From Acidovorax sp. HMWF029 (GTDB lineage Bacteria > Pseudomonadota > Gammaproteobacteria > Burkholderiales > Burkholderiaceae_C), in the NCBI RefSeq assembly GCF_003060895.1, contig NZ_QAIH01000214.1, forward strand, positions 6,222-48,660: a DNA stretch of 42,439 nucleotides, in the 5' to 3' direction. Made by a program: the position numbers and the translations under genes. The notes under the pieces were generated by a model. It had not been told where the DNA came from and did no database searches. It saw nothing but the letters and a program-made list of their open reading frames with translations. Numbering within the stretch: the first letter of the stretch is position 1; the number at the start of each line of letters is the position of its first letter. This document shows positions 1 to 8,423 of the stretch, one piece after another.

Positions 1-83
1 CCCGCGATTCGGCGCCCCGCGCCTGTCGCGCCCACTGCCGCAGCCCTTGCCGCAGCGGGCCCTAGCCCTCTTGGAATCCCCCC

Positions 84-1712
84 GTGTCCTACGCCCCCGA
101 AACCCGGCGCCGCCGCACCTTTGCCATCATCTCCCACCCCGACGCCGGTAAAACGACGCTGACGGAAAAGCTGCTGCTGTTCTCGGGCGCAATCCAGATC
201 GCGGGCGCCGTGAAGGGCCGCAAGGCCAGCCGCCACGCCACCTCCGACTGGATGGAGATTGAAAAGCAGCGCGGCATCTCGGTGGCCTCGTCGGTGATGC
301 AGATGCTGTACCGCGAGCATGTGATCAACCTGCTCGACACACCCGGCCACAAGGACTTCTCGGAAGACACCTACCGCGTGCTCACCGCCGTCGATTCGGC
401 CCTGATGGTGATCGACGCTGCCAACGGTGTGGAAGCACAGACCCGCCGCCTGATTGAGGTCTGCCGCCAGCGCGATACGCCCATCATCACCTTCGTGAAC
501 AAAATGGACCGCGAAGTGCGCGACCCACTGGACATCATGGACGAGGTGGAGCGCGAACTGGGCATGCCCTGCTGCCCCATGACCTGGCCTGTAGGCCAGG
601 GCAAAAGCTTCGGCGGCATCATCAACCTGCGCACCAAAACCATGACGGTGTTCGAGTCCGGCAGCGAGCGCCGCCCGCAGGACTTTGAATCCATTCCCCT
701 GACCGACGAAGCCACGCTGCGCGCTCGCTTTGGCGCCGAGTTCGACGCCGCGCTGGAGAGCATGGAGCTGGCCGTGGGCGCATCCCCCGCATGGGACCAT
801 GAAGCCTTCCTGGCCGGCAAGCTCACCCCCGTGTTCTTCGGCTCTGGGGTGAACAACTTCGGGGTGATGGAGGTGCTCGATGCGCTGGTGGACATGGCCC
901 CGCCCCCCGGCCCCCGCATCAGCACGCTCGAAGTCAACAAACAGCCCGTGGTCAAAACCATCCAGCCCGAAGACGAGGGCTTCTCCGGCGTCGTGTTCAA
1001 AGTGCAAGCCAACATGGATGCCAACCACCGGGACCGCATCGCCTTTGTGCGCGTGGCGAGCGGCAAGTACACGCCGGGCATGAAGCTCAAGGTGCAGCGC
1101 ACCGCCAAGGAACTGCGCCCCACCTCGGTCGTAACGTTCATGTCCCAGCGCCGCGAGGCGGTGGAAGAAGCCTACGCAGGCGACATCATCGGCTTCACGA
1201 CGCACGGCGGCGTGCAGCTGGGCGACACCATCACCGACGGCGCCAACCTGCAGTTCACCGGCCTGCCGTTCTTCGCGCCCGAGATGTTCATGACCGTGGT
1301 ACTCAAGAACCCGCTGCGCACCAAGCAGCTGCAACAAGGCCTGGCCCAGCTGGGCGAAGAAGGCGCCATCCAGGTCTTCAAGCCCGACGCAGGCGGCAAC
1401 ATGCTGCTAGGCGCCGTGGGCCAACTGCAGTTTGAAGTGGTGCAACACCGCCTCAAGGCCGAGTACGACGCCGACGTGCGCCTGGAAGGTTGCCAGTACA
1501 CCGGCGCGCGCTGGATCACTGCCGACAACGCGGCCGACCTGCGCGCATTCACGGATGCCTACCCGCTGCGGCTGGCGCACGACGCGGCGGATACGCTCGC
1601 GTACCTATGCACCTCGCCCTATGACGTGCGGCTGGCGCAGGAAAGGTTCCCGAAGATTCATTTCCATCCGCTGCGAGAGCATGCGGGGTTGGCGCTGCAA
1701 GTGGGTGGTTGA
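84..1712 (+). CDS. prfC: Peptide chain release factor 3 (RF3)
   Basis: Translational GTPase that recycles RF1/RF2 from the ribosome after peptide release. The 542-residue length is normal for RF3. The N-terminal G domain is complete: G1 SHPDAGKTTLTEK (about residues 17-29), switch region with EKQRGISVASS, G3 DTPGHKDFSEDT and G4 NKMDRE. The GHKDFSEDTYR form and the following elongation-factor domain II and RF3-type C-terminal domain separate it from EF-G and LepA. The start is GTG at 84, chosen because the protein begins a few residues before the conserved block (MSYAPETRRRRTFAIISHPDAGK). No clear Shine-Dalgarno is visible just upstream. The next gene starts 3 bases after the stop, so the glycan genes downstream may be read through from here. 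Confidence 0.97.
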   Translation: MSYAPETRRRRTFAIISHPDAGKTTLTEKLLLFSGAIQIAGAVKGRKASRHATSDWMEIEKQRGISVASSVMQMLYREHVINLLDTPGHKDFSEDTYRVLTAVDSALMVIDAANGVEAQTRRLIEVCRQRDTPIITFVNKMDREVRDPLDIMDEVERELGMPCCPMTWPVGQGKSFGGIINLRTKTMTVFESGSERRPQDFESIPLTDEATLRARFGAEFDAALESMELAVGASPAWDHEAFLAGKLTPVFFGSGVNNFGVMEVLDALVDMAPPPGPRISTLEVNKQPVVKTIQPEDEGFSGVVFKVQANMDANHRDRIAFVRVASGKYTPGMKLKVQRTAKELRPTSVVTFMSQRREAVEEAYAGDIIGFTTHGGVQLGDTITDGANLQFTGLPFFAPEMFMTVVLKNPLRTKQLQQGLAQLGEEGAIQVFKPDAGGNMLLGAVGQLQFEVVQHRLKAEYDADVRLEGCQYTGARWITADNAADLRAFTDAYPLRLAHDAADTLAYLCTSPYDVRLAQERFPKIHFHPLREHAGLALQVGG

Positions 1713-1715
1713 ACC

Positions 1716-2756
1716 ATGCCAAGCCCAACGCAAACCACGACAAACCTATCAGCAGCAGCTACCCACCCTGGAAACAACTTTGATGCGATCCGTATCGCAG
1801 CGGCCCTGGCCGTACTAGTCAGCCATCACTACGCACTCACGGCACAGGCTGAGCCCTCGTTTCTAGGACTCCACAGCTGGGGAGGGACTGCAGTCATCGT
1901 TTTTTTCGTCATCAGCGGCTACTTGGTAACGTCAAGCTGGTACAACGACCCCAGCGCTTTGCGGTTTGCCCAACGGCGCATCCTTCGCATATGGCCTGCA
2001 CTCACCGTGGTGGTGGTGGTGACCGCCTATGGCCTGGGCGCATGGGTTACCAGCCTGCCGCTGATGGAGTACTGGAAGCACCGGGCCACGCTGGACTACC
2101 TGCTGAACCTCAAGCTGGATGTGCACTACGTACTACCAGGCGTCTTCGAAAGCAACCCATACCCCAGGGGCGTCAACGGCTCCCTATGGACCATTCCACT
2201 GGAAGTGCGTTGCTATGTGGTGATGGCACTTGCGGGGCTGCTGGGTTTGATGCGGTTCAGGAGCGTCTGGATGATCCTGATCGCAGCTTACCTAGTCTGG
2301 TTCATGGCCAAAGGCAATGCGGACGTCACGGGCAAGATGAACTATGGGCGCGAACTCAGCGCCTACTTCCTTGCGGGCTCTGCGCTTTACCTCCTGCAGT
2401 CTCAATGGGAGCGTCGCCCAGCGGCTTGGCTCTTTATCGCCTGCACAGGCGCTGCAGCGCTTTGGGTCAGTGGCTGGCACCACACAGCTTTGCTCCTGCT
2501 GTTGCCCCTGTTGGTGCTCTATATCGGCACCCGCTCGACCGCAGTGGTCAGGCGCTTTGGTCGCTGGGGCGATCCGTCCTACGGAATCTACTTGATTGCC
2601 TACCCCGCACAGCAGACCGTAATCCATTTTCTCTGGCCAGAACTGGGGTTCTTTGGCACCCTGACACTGGCATCGGCAATCACCATCGCACTGGCCTATG
2701 TGTCGTGGCACGGAATTGAAAAAGTCGCACTGAAACTGAAGCCCCGCAGACAATGA
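1716..2756 (+). CDS. Acyltransferase 3 family membrane O-acyltransferase (OafA-like)
   Basis: Polytopic inner-membrane protein of 346 residues that by family acetylates or otherwise acylates sugars of surface polysaccharides. The family start motif is visible at residues 22-38 (FDAIRIAAALAVLVSHH, with the conserved His pair), followed by FFVISGYLV and the basic RRILRIWP loop (conserved Arg). About ten hydrophobic segments run to the C terminus, which is basic. No fused SGNH domain is present, so it is the short form. It starts 3 bases after prfC and its TGA overlaps the next gene's ATG (ATGA). Base composition is lower in GC than prfC. The context with a GT2 and GT-C-like proteins suggests that it decorates the same glycan. 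The acceptor is unknown. Confidence 0.88.
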   Translation: MPSPTQTTTNLSAAATHPGNNFDAIRIAAALAVLVSHHYALTAQAEPSFLGLHSWGGTAVIVFFVISGYLVTSSWYNDPSALRFAQRRILRIWPALTVVVVVTAYGLGAWVTSLPLMEYWKHRATLDYLLNLKLDVHYVLPGVFESNPYPRGVNGSLWTIPLEVRCYVVMALAGLLGLMRFRSVWMILIAAYLVWFMAKGNADVTGKMNYGRELSAYFLAGSALYLLQSQWERRPAAWLFIACTGAAALWVSGWHHTALLLLLPLLVLYIGTRSTAVVRRFGRWGDPSYGIYLIAYPAQQTVIHFLWPELGFFGTLTLASAITIALAYVSWHGIEKVALKLKPRRQ

Positions 2757-4111
2757 TGGCAGCACTTCCGATGGCATCTCGCAAGCGATTTGGCCTTCTA
2801 TTGGCCCTGCTCTGCTTTCTGTATGCTCTTTGGATGGTGGCCAGCTGGCCCGGCGTTCTAGGCCAAGACAGCTTGGCTGTCATCAAAGAAGTTGACTCTA
2901 ACCGGGAGTTCCAAGCCGGTAAACCAGCGTTTTGGTACCTGTGGGTGCTGAGTTTGTATGGGCCCTGGCGGCTGGTAGAAATACCCATCATCTGCCAATT
3001 GCTGGTCTGCGCGCTGGTGTGCGCACGCATGCTCAACTGGATGCTGGACCAGGGCATGCGCAAAAGCTTTTGGTACAGCCTGCTGGGGGTGGCCTTGGCA
3101 CCAAGCGTGGTTTACTACGCCAGTAGTCTGTACTCTGATGGTATCTACGCTATTGCAACAGCAGGGATGCTGTTTGAGGTGTGGCGCAGCTACCGCGAAC
3201 GCAGACTAGACGGCACCGCCTGCTGGATGCTACTGCTCACCGTTCCCTTTGCACTATTTTCCCGCCCCAATGGACTCCTCAACGCGATAGCGCTGGTTGT
3301 CCTTGCCTTGGCATTGCCCAACGCAGGCCGCTGGAGGCTTGGGATATTGGTGCTGCCCTGGTGCCTCATCGCCCTGGTTGCCCACTCACAATTCAAGTAC
3401 CGAACACCCATTGGCTCCGTTTTTCCGCTGGCCGTGTACGAAACCGTTGGCTTTCTGGAGCATCGCCCCATGGGCCTGTGGGAACGTAACGAGCCAAGGG
3501 TCAGCAAAGAAACCGTGCAGGCATTGACGGCTGGGGGCAAAGACCTCGGTCACATCCAGCGCTTCTACGACCACTACTACTGGGATCCGCTGGTCTTCTT
3601 CCCTGAAGGGCCAGATATGTTGGCACTGCCCGAAGAAGCCAAAACAATCATCATTCGCGAGTTTTTTACCTACAACTTGTGGCACAACTTCCCGGCCTTT
3701 GCGGCAAGCCGCGTGAATATTTTTCTCTACGCTGCTTTCGCCAACGGAGGGATAGCTGGCCCTAACAACGCCGAAAACATCTTGCCACACACCCAGGCCA
3801 GCTCCAAAATTCTCTTTCGCAATGGCAAGACCCACCACACCCTGGTGGGCTGGTTCGATTTCACAATCAAGCATCGCACGATCTTTTGGACCCCATGGGT
3901 TGGGCTGTGGCTGATCGTGCTGGGCCTTGTGACGACATGGCGCAGGCGCGATCACGCCGGCCTGGTGGTATGCCTCGTGTTTGGGCTGCAATTGGCCGCT
4001 GTCTTCAGTTTTTCTATCGCAGGGGAATATCGGTACCTGCTGGCATTTTTCACCGCGCCATTGGTTTTGCTTCCCGTCATACATACCAAGCCCCAACCAG
4101 CACATGCCTAA
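2753..4111 (+). CDS. GT-C-like polytopic membrane protein, copy 1
   Basis: 452-residue integral membrane protein with about ten or more hydrophobic segments. I do not recognise a characterised family by name. It is clearly paralogous to the protein at 5436-6911: both share WPGVLGxDS in the first periplasmic loop, an LYxDG motif, RPNG, a YWDxLVFxPxGP block, TYNLWxN.P.F.ASRVN, and a C-terminal FSIAGEYRYLL motif. An acidic residue in the first large extracytoplasmic loop and this topology are typical of GT-C glycosyltransferases that use polyprenyl-phosphate sugars, so a lipid-linked sugar transferase is the best inference. The start ATG at 2753 overlaps the acyltransferase stop; ATG at 2756 is an equally possible start. 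The next gene begins inside its last codons. Low local GC suggests acquisition. Confidence 0.8.
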   Translation: MMAALPMASRKRFGLLLALLCFLYALWMVASWPGVLGQDSLAVIKEVDSNREFQAGKPAFWYLWVLSLYGPWRLVEIPIICQLLVCALVCARMLNWMLDQGMRKSFWYSLLGVALAPSVVYYASSLYSDGIYAIATAGMLFEVWRSYRERRLDGTACWMLLLTVPFALFSRPNGLLNAIALVVLALALPNAGRWRLGILVLPWCLIALVAHSQFKYRTPIGSVFPLAVYETVGFLEHRPMGLWERNEPRVSKETVQALTAGGKDLGHIQRFYDHYYWDPLVFFPEGPDMLALPEEAKTIIIREFFTYNLWHNFPAFAASRVNIFLYAAFANGGIAGPNNAENILPHTQASSKILFRNGKTHHTLVGWFDFTIKHRTIFWTPWVGLWLIVLGLVTTWRRRDHAGLVVCLVFGLQLAAVFSFSIAGEYRYLLAFFTAPLVLLPVIHTKPQPAHA

Positions 4112-4451
4112 GCTTCTCATCCTGTACACACTAGCTTGCGTGCTGGCCATCAGCGTTGGTCAACTGATGTTCAAGAAAGCCGCTGCGGCAATGCTTGTCC
4201 CCCTGACGTTGTCCAACCTTTTGCAAAACGGCTGGCTCCTTGCGTCGCTGCTTTTGTATGGTTTCACCACGCTGGCCTGGGTCTGGGTTCTACGCAATGC
4301 ACCGCTGCACCTCGCCTACCCCTTCATGGGGCTGGCATTTTTGATCGTTCCAACCTTGGCATGGATGTTCCTTGGTGAGCCACTGCACTGGCGCACGCTA
4401 GCAGGAGGCGCACTCATTTTGGCTGGCGTCGCTCTGGCATCATCGAGCTAA
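4104..4451 (+). CDS. Small four-TM EamA/SMR-like transporter (ArnE/ArnF-like flippase subunit)
   Basis: 115-residue protein with four hydrophobic segments (about residues 3-21, 35-58, 68-90, 94-114), the size and pattern of the small multidrug resistance/ArnE class of the drug/metabolite superfamily. Conserved features are the GQLMFKKAA stretch after helix 1, the AWVWVLRNAPLHLAYP block between helices 2 and 3, and the terminal GGALILAGVALA. ArnE/ArnF flip undecaprenyl-phosphate-linked aminoarabinose, and with a GT2 of the GtrB class immediately downstream, flipping of an undecaprenyl-phosphate sugar is more likely than drug export. The ATG lies within the last eight bases of the upstream gene. 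An in-frame open stretch continues further upstream but overlaps that gene and has no family similarity, so 4104 was chosen. Confidence 0.82.
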   Translation: MPKLLILYTLACVLAISVGQLMFKKAAAAMLVPLTLSNLLQNGWLLASLLLYGFTTLAWVWVLRNAPLHLAYPFMGLAFLIVPTLAWMFLGEPLHWRTLAGGALILAGVALASSS

Positions 4452-4460
4452 GGACTGTTT

Positions 4461-5432
4461 ATGCGTATCGCCGTCGCGATCCCCTGCTACAAAGTCACCC
4501 AACACGTACTCGGAGTGATTGCCGCCATCGGCCCAGAAGTTCACACCATCTACGCCGTCGATGACGCCTGCCCAGAGGGCAGTGGCCGCTTCATCGGCGC
4601 ACACAACCAAGACTCCCGTGTCAAAGTTCTGTTCAACCCAGAGAACCGGGGCGTGGGTGGGGCCATCGTCACCGCTTACAAAGCAGCCATTGCCGACGGC
4701 ATGGACATCGTGGTGAAGATTGATGGCGACGGGCAAATGAACCCGACCCTGCTGCCCCAGTTTGTCCGCCCGCTGCTGCGCGGAGAAGCCGACTACACCA
4801 AGGGGAATCGCTTCTTCCGCCCAGAATCCGTGCAGGGCATGCCGCCTGTTCGGTTGTTCGGCAATGCAGTGTTGTCCTTTATGACCAAGCTCAGCTGCGG
4901 GTACTGGAACATCATGGACCCCACCAATGGATACACCGCCGCTCGCACCTGCGTGCTGGCTGAGTTGCCTTTAGAACGGCTGGAGAAGCGCTACTTCTTC
5001 GAGACCGACATGTTATTTCGCCTCAACACATTGCGTGCTGTGGTTAAAGATATTCCCATGGACTCTGTCTATGCAGATGAGGAGTCAAACCTCCAGATCG
5101 GCATAGTATTGCCAGAGTTTTTGAGGAAGCACGCGGCACGCCTGTGGCGTCGATATGTTTACAACTACTTGGTACGCGATTTCAATGTGGGCAGTCTCTA
5201 CAGCCTCTTTGGCACGCTACTTGTACTTTCGGGATCAGTTTTTGGCAGTGTGCATTGGCTTAACAGCACAAACTCCAATCATCCTGCCACCAGTGGCACC
5301 GTCATGCTGGCGGCTCTGCCCATCATGATTGGTATTCAGTGCCTGATTGCATTCCTCCACTACGACGTAAGCAACATCCCCACAGAGCCCCTGAGCCGTT
5401 CGATATCCAAACCACCTGCCGATGAGTCCTGA
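4461..5432 (+). CDS. GT2 glycosyltransferase, GtrB/DPM1-like with C-terminal membrane anchor
   Basis: 323-residue GT-A fold enzyme. It begins MRIAVAIPCYKV, has the nucleotide-binding VDD at 33-35, NRGVGGAI near 62-69 and the metal-binding DGDGQ at 88-92, then the family YFFETDMLFRL region near 175. Two hydrophobic segments near residues 235-262 and 277-302 anchor it in the membrane, as in GtrB and related polyprenyl-phosphate glycosyltransferases. By family it moves a hexose from a nucleotide sugar to undecaprenyl phosphate on the cytoplasmic face. It follows the flippase-like gene by nine bases with a good AAGGA ribosome site, and the second GT-C-like gene starts three bases after its stop. 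The sugar cannot be told from sequence. Confidence 0.9.
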   Translation: MRIAVAIPCYKVTQHVLGVIAAIGPEVHTIYAVDDACPEGSGRFIGAHNQDSRVKVLFNPENRGVGGAIVTAYKAAIADGMDIVVKIDGDGQMNPTLLPQFVRPLLRGEADYTKGNRFFRPESVQGMPPVRLFGNAVLSFMTKLSCGYWNIMDPTNGYTAARTCVLAELPLERLEKRYFFETDMLFRLNTLRAVVKDIPMDSVYADEESNLQIGIVLPEFLRKHAARLWRRYVYNYLVRDFNVGSLYSLFGTLLVLSGSVFGSVHWLNSTNSNHPATSGTVMLAALPIMIGIQCLIAFLHYDVSNIPTEPLSRSISKPPADES

Positions 5433-5435
5433 GGT

Positions 5436-6911
5436 GTGAGTGTGGCATCCACCATCCTGGCATCAAGCCCCCCCCTGCGCCAAGGCCCCGCGCCATTCTT
5501 TATGTTATGGGCACTGCTGACCGGTGCTTATGCTGTTTGGCTGATGGCATTCTGGCCTGGCGTGCTGGGCGAAGACAGCGTAGCCATATTGCAGGAAGTA
5601 CAAAACCCAGATGCCTTTCGATCCGGCAAAACGGTTGTCTGGTACTACTTTGTCAAATGGCTATACGGGTGGACAGGGCGTGTCGAAGTTCCGGTGGGCT
5701 CCGCACTGGTACTCTGCGCTGGAATGCTGGCCCGCATCCTAGCTTGGTGCTGGACGCAGCGTTTACATAAGACGCTTCTGTTTGGGCTGCTGGCCATCGC
5801 GCTAGCTCCCCACATGGTGTACTTCATGGGCACGCTATACCCCGATGGGCTATTCGCTGTCGCTTCTGCGGCCTTGCTGTTCGAGGTCTGGCTGTGCGTA
5901 CAACGCAGGGCGGCATCCAGCGCTAGCTTACTCATGGTGGCTGTGGCACTACCTTTCGCTGCGTTCCTGCGACCCAATGGTCTAGTCTTCCTGGCCCCTG
6001 TGGTGATCGCCTGTTGGTGGCTTGATGCACGCAGCCGCCTGTGGACACTTATCATCGTTTCAGTGTGGTCTGCTGCCGTTTTCGCTGGCAGCCAAGTGCA
6101 TAAGTCAACCACACAGGAAACCCAGTTCCCCCTCGCAGCCTTTGAAACGGCGGGCTTCCTTCAAAAGCGGGCGATGAACGAACTATGGGCGTTGTACCCT
6201 CACATGAATGACCCGTGGGTACTGCAAAAGCCCAAGGTTTCCCCCGCAAGTGTGGAAGCCTTGAGCCGCAAACACCCCATTGAGAAGATTCAACAGTACA
6301 GAGACCCAGCGTATTGGGATATGCTGGTCTTCCACCCAGACGGCCCGCAGCTGGGAGCTTTGTCGGACATGGACAAACAAACCGTAGTCCGCGAGTTCTG
6401 GACCTACAACCTGTGGCAGAACCTGCCCGACTTCATCGCCAGTCGGGTCAATGTGTTCGTATCTGCCGCCCTGGCACAGGGCGGGTTTCCTGCGTCGTCG
6501 TACGCAACCAATGTGCTGCCCCGGGTGTCATCACAGTCCTCATACCGACTGTGGCATTTGGATCAACTGGAGCACTTCCTAAAAAAAGTGCACGCGAAAA
6601 GTTACGCTTGGCGGTGGTTGCTTTGGACACCTTGGTTGGGCTTCATGCTCTTAGCCTGGGCCAGCATCCGAGGGATGCGTCGCGCCGACGCAGGCTTATT
6701 ACTGATCAGTATTCCTATGATCATCCAATGGGGCGGGGTTTTTGTGTTTTCGATCGCAGGGGAGTATCGCTACCTGCTGCCTTTTTTCACATTGCCATTA
6801 GTCATGCTGCCAGCCATCGCGAAGGGATATCCCCCCACACACCTGGACACGCGCACTCAGGCCAACGTACCTCGGGCTGCGCAGGGAGCACTGCTAGTGA
6901 CTGCGCCGTAG
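5436..6911 (+). CDS. GT-C-like polytopic membrane protein, copy 2
   Basis: 491-residue paralogue of the protein at 2753-4111, with the same ordered motifs (WPGVLGEDS, LYPDG, RPNG, YWDMLVFHPDGP, TYNLWQN.P.F.ASRVN, FSIAGEYRYLL) and the same membrane topology. It is longer at both ends: about 20 polar residues precede helix 1 and about 25 polar residues follow the last helix. GTG at 5436 is used as start because it sits three bases after the GT2 stop; an internal ATG near residue 23, just before helix 1, is an alternative. Two diverged copies around a single GT2 and flippase suggest two linkages or acceptors using the same lipid-linked donor. Function is inferred; no characterised family could be named with certainty. 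Confidence 0.8.
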   Translation: MSVASTILASSPPLRQGPAPFFMLWALLTGAYAVWLMAFWPGVLGEDSVAILQEVQNPDAFRSGKTVVWYYFVKWLYGWTGRVEVPVGSALVLCAGMLARILAWCWTQRLHKTLLFGLLAIALAPHMVYFMGTLYPDGLFAVASAALLFEVWLCVQRRAASSASLLMVAVALPFAAFLRPNGLVFLAPVVIACWWLDARSRLWTLIIVSVWSAAVFAGSQVHKSTTQETQFPLAAFETAGFLQKRAMNELWALYPHMNDPWVLQKPKVSPASVEALSRKHPIEKIQQYRDPAYWDMLVFHPDGPQLGALSDMDKQTVVREFWTYNLWQNLPDFIASRVNVFVSAALAQGGFPASSYATNVLPRVSSQSSYRLWHLDQLEHFLKKVHAKSYAWRWLLWTPWLGFMLLAWASIRGMRRADAGLLLISIPMIIQWGGVFVFSIAGEYRYLLPFFTLPLVMLPAIAKGYPPTHLDTRTQANVPRAAQGALLVTAP

Positions 6912-6943
6912 ACGTGCAGAACTGAAGCCGCAGAACCAGCAAT

Positions 6944-7813
6944 ATGGTTCACAGATCTCCGCCAAGCGCCGATCAATACGCCAAAAGAATGACAACCTTG
7001 CTTCGCTCTATCCGTCCATTTAACACTTGGGTCTCACCGCAGAGACTACATGGCATATTCACCGACATCGACGATACCCTCACCACCGAAGGCGCTATCA
7101 CGCCCGACGCACTGCAGGCGCTGGCCGACCTGAAAGCGGCAGGTCTCACGGTCATCCCCATCACTGGGCGGCCGATTGGCTGGTGTGAACCCTTCATGAC
7201 CGGGTCTGCAGGTATGGGCTGGCCCGTGGATGCAATGGTGGCGGAAAACGGGGCCGTGGCATTTGCCCGGGATACCGACCCGCAAAAGCCGCTGGCCAAG
7301 CTGTACCAGCAGGACTACGCCACGCGCAGTGCAAACAGGGCGCGCATGCGAGAGATCGCCGCCACCGTGGCAACCAAGTTGCCCAGTGTGGCCCTGAGCC
7401 GCGACAGCGCCGGGCGCGAGACCGATCTGGCGTTTGACTACGCCGAGTTCGACCGGCACTCGCCCGAGACCGTGCAGCAGGTGCTGACCCTGCTGCAGCA
7501 GGCGGGCATGCTGACCACGGTGAGCAGCATCCACATCCACGGCTGCTTTGGCGACTTCAACAAATGGCAGGGCGCAAACTGGATCGTGCGCGAGCTGCTG
7601 AACCGCGATCTGGCACAGGAGTTGGACCGCTGGGTGTTTGTGGGCGACTCGGGCAATGACCAGGCGATGTTCCAGCACTTCACACACAGCGTGGGCGTGG
7701 CCAATATCGCGCGTTTCGTTCCGCAGCTCACGCACCTGCCGCGTTTTGTGACGCAGGGCGAACGGGGTGCGGGGTTTGCCGAGGTTGCGCGGGCGATCCT
7801 GGCGGGCCGATAA
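6944..7813 (+). CDS. HAD-IIB (Cof/MPGP-like) phosphatase
   Basis: 289-residue haloacid dehalogenase-superfamily hydrolase. Motif I is GIFTDIDDTLT with the nucleophile Asp at about 41 and the general acid at 43. Motif II is PITGRP, and motif IV is FVGDSGNDQAMF, with a large C2-type cap between motifs II and III, the pattern of sugar phosphatases such as mannosyl-3-phosphoglycerate or sucrose-phosphate phosphatase. The substrate is not predictable. Start choice is uncertain: ATG at 6944 gives a longer N-terminal tail, ATG at 6989 gives MTTLLRSIRPF; neither has a strong ribosome site. It is on the same strand 32 bases after the glycan cassette but has the higher GC of the chromosome, so it may not belong to the cassette. 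Confidence 0.87.
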   Translation: MVHRSPPSADQYAKRMTTLLRSIRPFNTWVSPQRLHGIFTDIDDTLTTEGAITPDALQALADLKAAGLTVIPITGRPIGWCEPFMTGSAGMGWPVDAMVAENGAVAFARDTDPQKPLAKLYQQDYATRSANRARMREIAATVATKLPSVALSRDSAGRETDLAFDYAEFDRHSPETVQQVLTLLQQAGMLTTVSSIHIHGCFGDFNKWQGANWIVRELLNRDLAQELDRWVFVGDSGNDQAMFQHFTHSVGVANIARFVPQLTHLPRFVTQGERGAGFAEVARAILAGR

Positions 7814-8423
7814 GACAGCGGAAAGACTATCAGCGCCCGGATTCACCGAAGAAACTGGAGAATAACAGGGCTTTCCGCGCGCTGGACGTTCCCACACAGC
7901 TACATATTTGATAGCGATTGATTTCAACGCACTGCGCTGCCGAAGCAGCGCCTTGAGAACGATTTCCGTATCTGGCGTAAAAAGCTCGCAAGGGCTGCAG
8001 TACCCCGACCAGCGTGCGGGCATCCAAGCCCATAGTGCCCAGAGCAAGCCGGAGCGACTGGTGTGGGCCTTCCCGGTCATAGCCGGGCAGTGCGTGGCAG
8101 GAGCCTTCGCACAGCCCCTGCAGTAGCCCCGGGGCGGCAGCGCCATATGCCGTTTTGTGATTCAGGTCCAGGAACGCAGTGGCCGAGACGATGCAGCGAG
8201 TCAGGCCTGCCGCAGAATGTACGACCCACGCCCCGACTGAGCCCCAGCCACGGAGCCTGTGGGATGTGCTTGTCTTAGGCGGCCATAGGATCGATCCCGC
8301 CAAGACGAGGCTTGGCAAATGAGCTGCGCGGGGGGTGGAGCAGGCGGGTTGCACGCCCCGGCTGAAGAAGTGCGAGAGAGGCTCACGCCGCGGCACTCAG
8401 CTACCACAGCGGCTAGAAGACTC
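7814..8423. other. 610-base stretch without a convincing gene
   Basis: Contains a palindromic repeat at its left (7898-7975). On the minus strand a frame is open from about 8396 to 7830 and part of it (about 8200-7960) has fairly protein-like composition, but it has no good start, no ribosome site, no recognisable domain, and its end is made by the repeat. It could be a decayed gene remnant. Nothing else was identified. Confidence 0.5.
7898..7975 (+). repeat. Palindromic dispersed element with perfect 7-bp hairpin
   Basis: Begins AGCTACATATTTGATAGC, resembling the ends of the other short palindromic elements of this window, and contains a perfect hairpin GCGCTGC-CGAA-GCAGCGC at 7934-7951. 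There is no T-run after the stem, so an intrinsic terminator is not indicated. Membership in the same family as the other copies is weaker than for those at 25088 and 42091. Confidence 0.45.

Noticed and set aside
1-83. End of an upstream gene before prfC
   Set aside because: A plus frame stops at 63-65, but 60 bases are too few to support a coding call.
2753-4111. O-antigen polymerase (Wzy)
   Set aside because: No Wzx or other O-antigen assembly genes, and its paralogue pairing with GtrB and flippase genes fits a GT-C-like transferase better.
4104-4451. SMR drug-efflux pump
   Set aside because: Size fits, but the gene is embedded between GT-C-like and GtrB-like genes, and the sequence resembles ArnE/EamA more than EmrE; a flippase role fits better.
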